NCBI GenBank assembly: GCA_937891215.1 | Contig: CALAEU010000302.1 | Span: 1 to 8,072 of the forward strand | Direction: 5' to 3' | Length of the DNA: 8,072 nucleotides | Source of the DNA: an uncultured Clostridia bacterium | GTDB lineage: Bacteria; Bacillota_A; Clostridia; Oscillospirales; Acutalibacteraceae | Shown here: piece by piece, positions 4,899 to 8,072 of the stretch | Layout: every line of letters begins with the position of its first letter | Numbering within the stretch: the first letter of the stretch is position 1 | Position numbers and translations under genes: made by a program | The notes under the pieces: generated by a model | What the model saw: the letters and a program-made list of their open reading frames with translations, nothing else | What the model was told of the DNA's origin: nothing | The model's database searches: none

Positions 4899-6026
4899 TT
4901 ATTTAAAAAAGAAATTGAAAAATATAACATATTTTAAACCGCAATAATCTTTGTAAAAGGTTTCATCAACTGAAGATTTGTCAACCGTTTCGTAAAAAGG
5001 CATTTCGCACGGTTCACCATCAACTATAACTTTTTTGTATACTGGTGAATCAAGAGAAGTGTAGTCAAAAAATTCACCGTAATGTATTGTCAGTAAAATC
5101 TGGTTTGTTTTTTCGTTAAATCCGATTATATATAATGGGTTTTCCCATAACGAATATTTTTTATTATTATGAGTTATTGTTGAGGGGGGTGCAAAATAAT
5201 TTAACTTAAAACCACTCAATGTAATGCTGTCTTCAAAATATGAATATAAATTACTCATTCTGTTTTTTTCTCTTTCAAATTCAACTTTATTTTCATATTT
5301 GAAAATATATGTTGTTGCACTAGGTTCGTGAAAAACGCTTTGTTCGGAATAGTAATAAATATCAACTGTTTCAAAATTCTCAAATTCAGTTGGCATAAAA
5401 TTCTTTTCAATATAGTTATATTCATAGTCATAATCTTCGATTTTTTCGTTATACCAGTGTACAGAATACTCGTAAGAAAGGGCGGAATCATTCAGATTTA
5501 TTGAAAAATTATTTGTTGATATCTCTATTTTATCCCCAAAAGAATAAATAAATGATGTCCAGCTTAAAATCAATAATGCTATAAATAGAAATACTGAAAT
5601 TATAGAACGTATCTTTTTTTTGAATATTTTATTTCTATCAATTGCATAAAAAATCAAATAGAAAAATAACGGTTGAATTATAGAATATAGACACACACCC
5701 CAGTTAATCATATAACCTGAAAATAAATGAATTATAAGAGAGAGTGGAATACACGCAAGAATTGTTTTTTTGAAAAATGTTGCCAATGAATTTTCGCTAT
5801 GTAAATTTCTATAATTCTTTTTAATTTTCTTTTTAGTTTTTTCATCACTGCAAAAATCACTTAAAGCTTTCTCAACACTTTTTTCATAAGAAAAACCATT
5901 TTTTTCATAAAATTCAAAAGCGTCAAGAATGTGGCTTTCTAATTCAAATTTTAAACTTTCTTTTTTAGTCTTATTTATATCATCAGGCAACAAATTTTCA
6001 ATAAATTCATTAATTCTATTGTCCAT
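4899..6026 (-). CDS. HAAS/DUF1700-like membrane protein with large unassigned outer domain, PadR partner
   Basis: This encodes a 375-residue protein. Residues about 1-75 match the small helical domain found at the start of DUF1700/permease-prefix proteins encoded next to PadR regulators: I-EFIENLLPDDI, KKESLKFELESHILDAFEFYEKNG, then EKSVEKALSDF. Three membrane helices follow (about 85-106, 108-128 and 139-163), placing residues 164-375 outside the cell. That outer domain is rich in Tyr, Asp, Glu and Asn (DYDYEYNYIEKNF, DIYYYSEQSVF) and resembles nothing I recognise. The start is ATG 6026-6024, because AAGGTGA precedes it at good distance. An in-frame GTG at 6035 overlaps that ribosome binding site and is rejected. 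Only 10 bp separate it from the PadR stop, so it is the second gene of that operon. By analogy with other PadR pairs the HAAS protein is probably controlled by PadR and modulates membrane or envelope physiology, but the exact role is unknown. Confidence 0.75.
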   Translation of the reverse strand: MDNRINEFIENLLPDDINKTKKESLKFELESHILDAFEFYEKNGFSYEKSVEKALSDFCSDEKTKKKIKKNYRNLHSENSLATFFKKTILACIPLSLIIHLFSGYMINWGVCLYSIIQPLFFYLIFYAIDRNKIFKKKIRSIISVFLFIALLILSWTSFIYSFGDKIEISTNNFSINLNDSALSYEYSVHWYNEKIEDYDYEYNYIEKNFMPTEFENFETVDIYYYSEQSVFHEPSATTYIFKYENKVEFEREKNRMSNLYSYFEDSITLSGFKLNYFAPPSTITHNNKKYSLWENPLYIIGFNEKTNQILLTIHYGEFFDYTSLDSPVYKKVIVDGEPCEMPFYETVDKSSVDETFYKDYCGLKYVIFFNFFFK

Positions 6027-6031
6027 AGCTG

Positions 6032-6038
6032 TCACCTT
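6032..6038 (-). promoter_or_regulatory. Ribosome binding site deciding the start of the HAAS-like gene
   Basis: AAGGTGA (6038-6032), overlapping the PadR stop codon, lies 5 bases before ATG 6026-6024. The upstream in-frame GTG is inside this motif and has no site of its own, so ATG is the start. The overlap with the stop suggests translational coupling. Confidence 0.8.
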
Positions 6039-6378
6039 AATTTGTAGTATTGTTTATTGATAAAACATTTTTTACAGCAGTAGAGTAAGATTCCCATTCT
6101 TCTTTTGATTTTGATAATAATTTTATTCCTTTTTCTGTAATATGGTAATATTTTCTTTTTCTTCCGTTTTCGCTTTCAAACCAGTAAGAAGTTAAATAAC
6201 TGTCTTTTTCAAAGGTGTGTAAAATAGGGTAGAGAGTACCTTCTTTAAACGCAAAAACTTCATTACTTCTTTTTTCTATTTCTTTTATTATTTCATAACC
6301 ATACATATCTTTTTCGCCGATTACAGAAAGCACCAGAAGTGAGCTACTACCTTTTGTGAGTTCTTTTTTTATATTCAT
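6037..6378 (-). CDS. PadR-family transcriptional repressor
   Basis: This encodes a 113-residue protein consisting of a winged-helix PadR domain with a short tail. Diagnostic segments are LLVLSVIGEKDMYGYEI (about 14-30), with the YGYE motif, FKEGTLYPILHTFEKDSYL (about 44-62), containing the EGTLYPIL recognition helix, and the wing GRKRKYYHIT (72-81). A final helix of about 30 residues (EKGIKLLSKSKEEW onward) would be the dimerisation arm. PadR proteins are usually repressors released by small aromatic or lipophilic compounds, and this short subfamily often stands before a HAAS/DUF1700 membrane protein, as here. The start is ATG 6378-6376, because AAAGGTGG lies 8 bases upstream. An in-frame GTG at 6390 falls inside that site and is rejected. 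A consensus promoter and a repeated TGCATAGAA element precede the gene, pointing to autoregulation. The ligand is unknown. Confidence 0.93.
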   Translation of the reverse strand: MNIKKELTKGSSSLLVLSVIGEKDMYGYEIIKEIEKRSNEVFAFKEGTLYPILHTFEKDSYLTSYWFESENGRKRKYYHITEKGIKLLSKSKEEWESYSTAVKNVLSINNTTN

Positions 6379-6386
6379 AAATTTTT

Positions 6387-6394
6387 CCACCTTT
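6387..6394 (-). promoter_or_regulatory. Ribosome binding site deciding the PadR start
   Basis: AAAGGTGG on the minus strand is followed by 8 bases and ATG (6378-6376). The alternative GTG start lies within this motif, so the shorter protein is preferred. Confidence 0.8.
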
Positions 6395-6399
6395 TGTTT

Positions 6400-6423
6400 T
6401 GCATAGAAATAATATGCATAGAA
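6400..6423. promoter_or_regulatory. Candidate PadR operator in the leader of the padR-type operon
   Basis: TGCATAGAA occurs twice in direct orientation (6400-6408 and 6415-6423, 15 bp apart). The same region also holds an inverted repeat, TGCATA (6400-6405) with TATGCA (6413-6418). It lies immediately downstream of the promoter, where a bound PadR dimer would block transcription. PadR operators are typically short inverted repeats of ATGT/ACAT type, so the match is one of placement and symmetry, not exact sequence. Confidence 0.5.
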
Positions 6424-6434
6424 GTTCTAGGTAT

Positions 6435-6463
6435 AAAATAGCACATTTAAATTTTTTTGTCAA
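6435..6463 (-). promoter_or_regulatory. Sigma-A promoter of the PadR operon
   Basis: On the minus strand a consensus -35 TTGACA (6463-6458) is 17 bp from TATTTT (6440-6435), which is preceded by TGC (extended -10). Transcription would start near 6428, giving a leader of about 50 bases that contains the candidate operator. Confidence 0.8.
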
Positions 6464-6467
6464 TAAT

Positions 6468-6496
6468 AAAACCCGTTGTTTTTTACAACAGGTTTT
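6468..6496 (-). terminator. Terminator after the membrane helicase gene
   Basis: The minus-strand RNA pairs AAAACCTGTTGT with ACAACGGGTTTT (12 pairs including one G-U) around an A5 loop and continues into a T-rich stretch, 7 bases after the stop at 6504. On the plus strand the same position is a C-A mismatch, so the hairpin favours the minus direction. It closely resembles the terminator at 4863-4895. Confidence 0.85.
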
Positions 6497-6503
6497 TAGT
6501 ATG

Positions 6504-8072
6504 TCAGTTCACTTTTCTCTTGTTTTTTACTTTAGAATTATTTAAGTTAATATAAGAATACTTTTTACATTTAAAAAGCTCTTTTCTGCCGTTCTGGTTT
6601 CTTGTAAATACAAGCCCGAAATTGCAACCGGTGTCTTTTAAATGTCTTTTTAAAATTTCTGCAGTTTCTTTGTTTACTCCTAAAACAGATGGACACGCGT
6701 AACTCATAAAATAATTTAATTTATTATTTTTTGCGTTTACAATTAAATATCGTGGGTCATCAATAGGCGAGAGCATTTCAGTAATTGCATTTTTAAAAAC
6801 ATTTTTTTCTCTTGCAGAGGCGCTTTGTAAAGAACAACTTACACTGCTGTCTTTACGCGTTGCAACATAAACTTTTGCGTTTTTACTGTCAATTTCTCCG
6901 ATTTCTTTAAGTGATTTAAAAACACATTTCGAAAGTGTTTCCACAGTCTTTTCCGGGGAAATGTTTTTAAATACGATTTTTGAATATTTATATAAGAAAT
7001 ATATACAAATAATTGAAATTGCAATTAACAGAACACCCAAAAATCCGCCCCAGATTATTCCAAGTGTAACAGATAATAAAATTAGAACTGCTAAAACGCA
7101 AGAAATTATTTTGTTTTTTAATATTACGCTTGTTGGTTGTATTTTAGGTGATATTTCACACTCTTCAACTATTTCAGGGTGGTTACTTCCTTTTACTACA
7201 TTGTTCCATCGCGATTTTACCTGCTCTCGTTGCGAGGCGAGAGTGAGCATTTTCTGATTTATAATTTTAAAATTTTTTTCGTTAAAAGGTGGTTTTAAAA
7301 TATCAATTCTGTCAATTCCGTTTTCAATGACATCTTCGTTATATGCAGGTGCCTGAAAACAATTAAATCTTCTTTTAATTGTTTCAAAATCATCTCCGTT
7401 GATATTTTCAGAATTTTCATCTGAGTCAGGTTCGACTGTAACAAGATGCCATATATTAGAAATTTTTTTAGGATTATTTTTGTCAATTCTTATTGCTCTG
7501 CCACGCATCTGGTTTGAGAGCATAAAGCTACCAACAAAGCTCGCGAGAATTAAAGAGTTGATATTTGGTGAGTCCCACCCCTCACCAAGAAGCGACTTAG
7601 TACCAACTAAAACATTTATAGCACCAGTCTCGAAAACTTTTGTAATAATTCTGACTTTATTTTTATTAGAACCACTGAAATTTATTTGTGTGTGTAATGT
7701 ATTTTCTAATTTTTTTGTAGTAAATGATACATTTTCTTCGTCAGATATTTTTTTTATGATTTCTAAAGCAGAGTCAGGAACAATAACAAGTGTACCTGAA
7801 AGTAATGCAATTTTACAATTTTCATTTATACTTCTTCTTACTGTTTCAAATACAGGCACAGTTCCCATTTCGTGAATGTCAAGCTCAGTACCGACTAATT
7901 TTAATAAATCTTTTTTTATAAAATCTGTAAGAATTAACATTCTTAAATTATCATTTAAATTTAAAGCTAATATCCAATTATTTAATAATGTAAAATCTTC
8001 ATTTATCTCCAAAGCCTTCAAATATCCTTTTACTGCCCCTAAATAATCTCTCTTGCTGACACATTCATCAGC
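6504..8072 (-). CDS. Superfamily 2 helicase C-terminal part with membrane hairpin and unknown C-terminal domain
   Basis: This is partial: the frame is open to the right edge, so 522 C-terminal residues are visible (numbered from the edge) and the Walker A and DExx motifs lie outside the window. A helicase C-terminal domain spans about 30-215. It shows LRMLILTDFI (43-52), KIALLSGTLVIVP (87-99), motif V VLVGTKSLLGEGWDSPNI (154-171, like the stGxGiD segment) and motif VI QMRGRAIR (188-195), the arginine finger region for ATP hydrolysis. After a charged linker come two hydrophobic helices (322-341 and 344-361) joined by a GG turn, a hairpin that would leave both sides in the cytoplasm. A final domain of about 155 residues (365-522), with FGLVFTRNQNGRKELFKCKK near its end and a basic tail, is not recognised. 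Membrane-inserted SF2 helicases are unusual. Nucleic-acid remodelling at the membrane, for example in DNA uptake, defence or RNA turnover, is possible but not shown. It has its own terminator and is not in the PadR operon. Confidence 0.8.
   Translation of the reverse strand, partial: ADECVSKRDYLGAVKGYLKALEINEDFTLLNNWILALNLNDNLRMLILTDFIKKDLLKLVGTELDIHEMGTVPVFETVRRSINENCKIALLSGTLVIVPDSALEIIKKISDEENVSFTTKKLENTLHTQINFSGSNKNKVRIITKVFETGAINVLVGTKSLLGEGWDSPNINSLILASFVGSFMLSNQMRGRAIRIDKNNPKKISNIWHLVTVEPDSDENSENINGDDFETIKRRFNCFQAPAYNEDVIENGIDRIDILKPPFNEKNFKIINQKMLTLASQREQVKSRWNNVVKGSNHPEIVEECEISPKIQPTSVILKNKIISCVLAVLILLSVTLGIIWGGFLGVLLIAISIICIYFLYKYSKIVFKNISPEKTVETLSKCVFKSLKEIGEIDSKNAKVYVATRKDSSVSCSLQSASAREKNVFKNAITEMLSPIDDPRYLIVNAKNNKLNYFMSYACPSVLGVNKETAEILKRHLKDTGCNFGLVFTRNQNGRKELFKCKKYSYINLNNSKVKNKRKVN

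Noticed and set aside
6027..6035. GTG at 6035 as the start of the HAAS-like gene (three extra residues)
   Set aside because: The GTG lies within the AAGGTGA motif that serves the ATG at 6026 and has no ribosome binding site of its own.
6379..6390. GTG at 6390 as the PadR start (four extra residues)
   Set aside because: It overlaps the AAAGGTGG site that serves the ATG at 6378. The PadR family usually begins about there.
6839..7875. Several open frames of 61 to 158 codons within the helicase gene, on both strands
   Set aside because: All are shadows of the helicase frame, which carries clear motifs V and VI. None has a domain or ribosome binding site.
8049..8069. DECV near the right edge as a helicase motif II (DExx)
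   Set aside because: Only about 40 residues separate it from LRMLILTDFI, which begins the C-terminal helicase domain, and no motif III lies between. The true DExx should lie upstream, outside the window.
7980..8072. TPR-like pattern (RDYLGAVKGYLKALEINEDF) at the edge of the helicase fragment
   Set aside because: It resembles half of a TPR consensus, but a single incomplete copy inside a helicase is more likely an ordinary helical linker. It cannot be judged without the upstream sequence.

Overview
The window is AT-rich and reads like a low-GC Gram-positive genome, most likely an anaerobic member of the Clostridia. The signs are strong AGGAGGTGA-type ribosome binding sites, TTG starts, sigma-A-like promoters, AT-rich hairpin terminators and a PduL-type phosphotransacylase. 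No species can be named. Three tandem matches to the Spo0A box suggest, but do not prove, a spore-forming lineage.

Layout. (1) 1-401, plus strand: the C-terminal part of a PduL phosphotransacylase, cut by the window edge and ending in a nested hairpin that can terminate in both directions. (2) 459-824, minus: a small XRE-family regulator. It is divergent from (3) 1047-2513, plus: an unrecognised protein of about 12 membrane segments. Both start with TTG. Their 222-bp shared region holds a promoter for each gene, three 0A-box-like sites at exactly 10-bp spacing across the regulator's -35, and a perfect palindrome in the regulator's leader. (4) 4684-2557, minus: a two-gene operon with an 8-bp overlap, made of an HTH fused to a DUF2157-like membrane domain followed by a divergent GDYXXLXY-like anchored protein. 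Upstream are a pair of 13-bp direct repeats 21 bp apart and a 9-codon leader reading frame with its own Shine-Dalgarno. (5) 6378-4899, minus: a PadR repressor followed by a HAAS/DUF1700-like membrane protein with a large unassigned outer domain. They have a strong promoter and repeats placed like a PadR operator. (6) 8072-6504, minus: the C-terminal 522 residues of a superfamily 2 helicase that carries a two-helix membrane hairpin and an unknown C-terminal domain. It is cut by the right edge.

Reading as a whole. Apart from PduL and the helicase, the window is a row of self-contained units, each pairing a DNA-binding protein with a membrane protein: XRE with the polytopic protein, HTH-DUF2157 with the GDYXXLXY-like protein, and PadR with the HAAS-like protein. 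Each has its own promoter and terminator, which suggests separate envelope-sensing or membrane-remodelling units rather than one pathway. The features least explained by known families are the membrane-anchored helicase, the 488-residue membrane protein and the Spo0A-like box array. No tRNA, rRNA, CRISPR array, insertion sequence or phage gene is visible.
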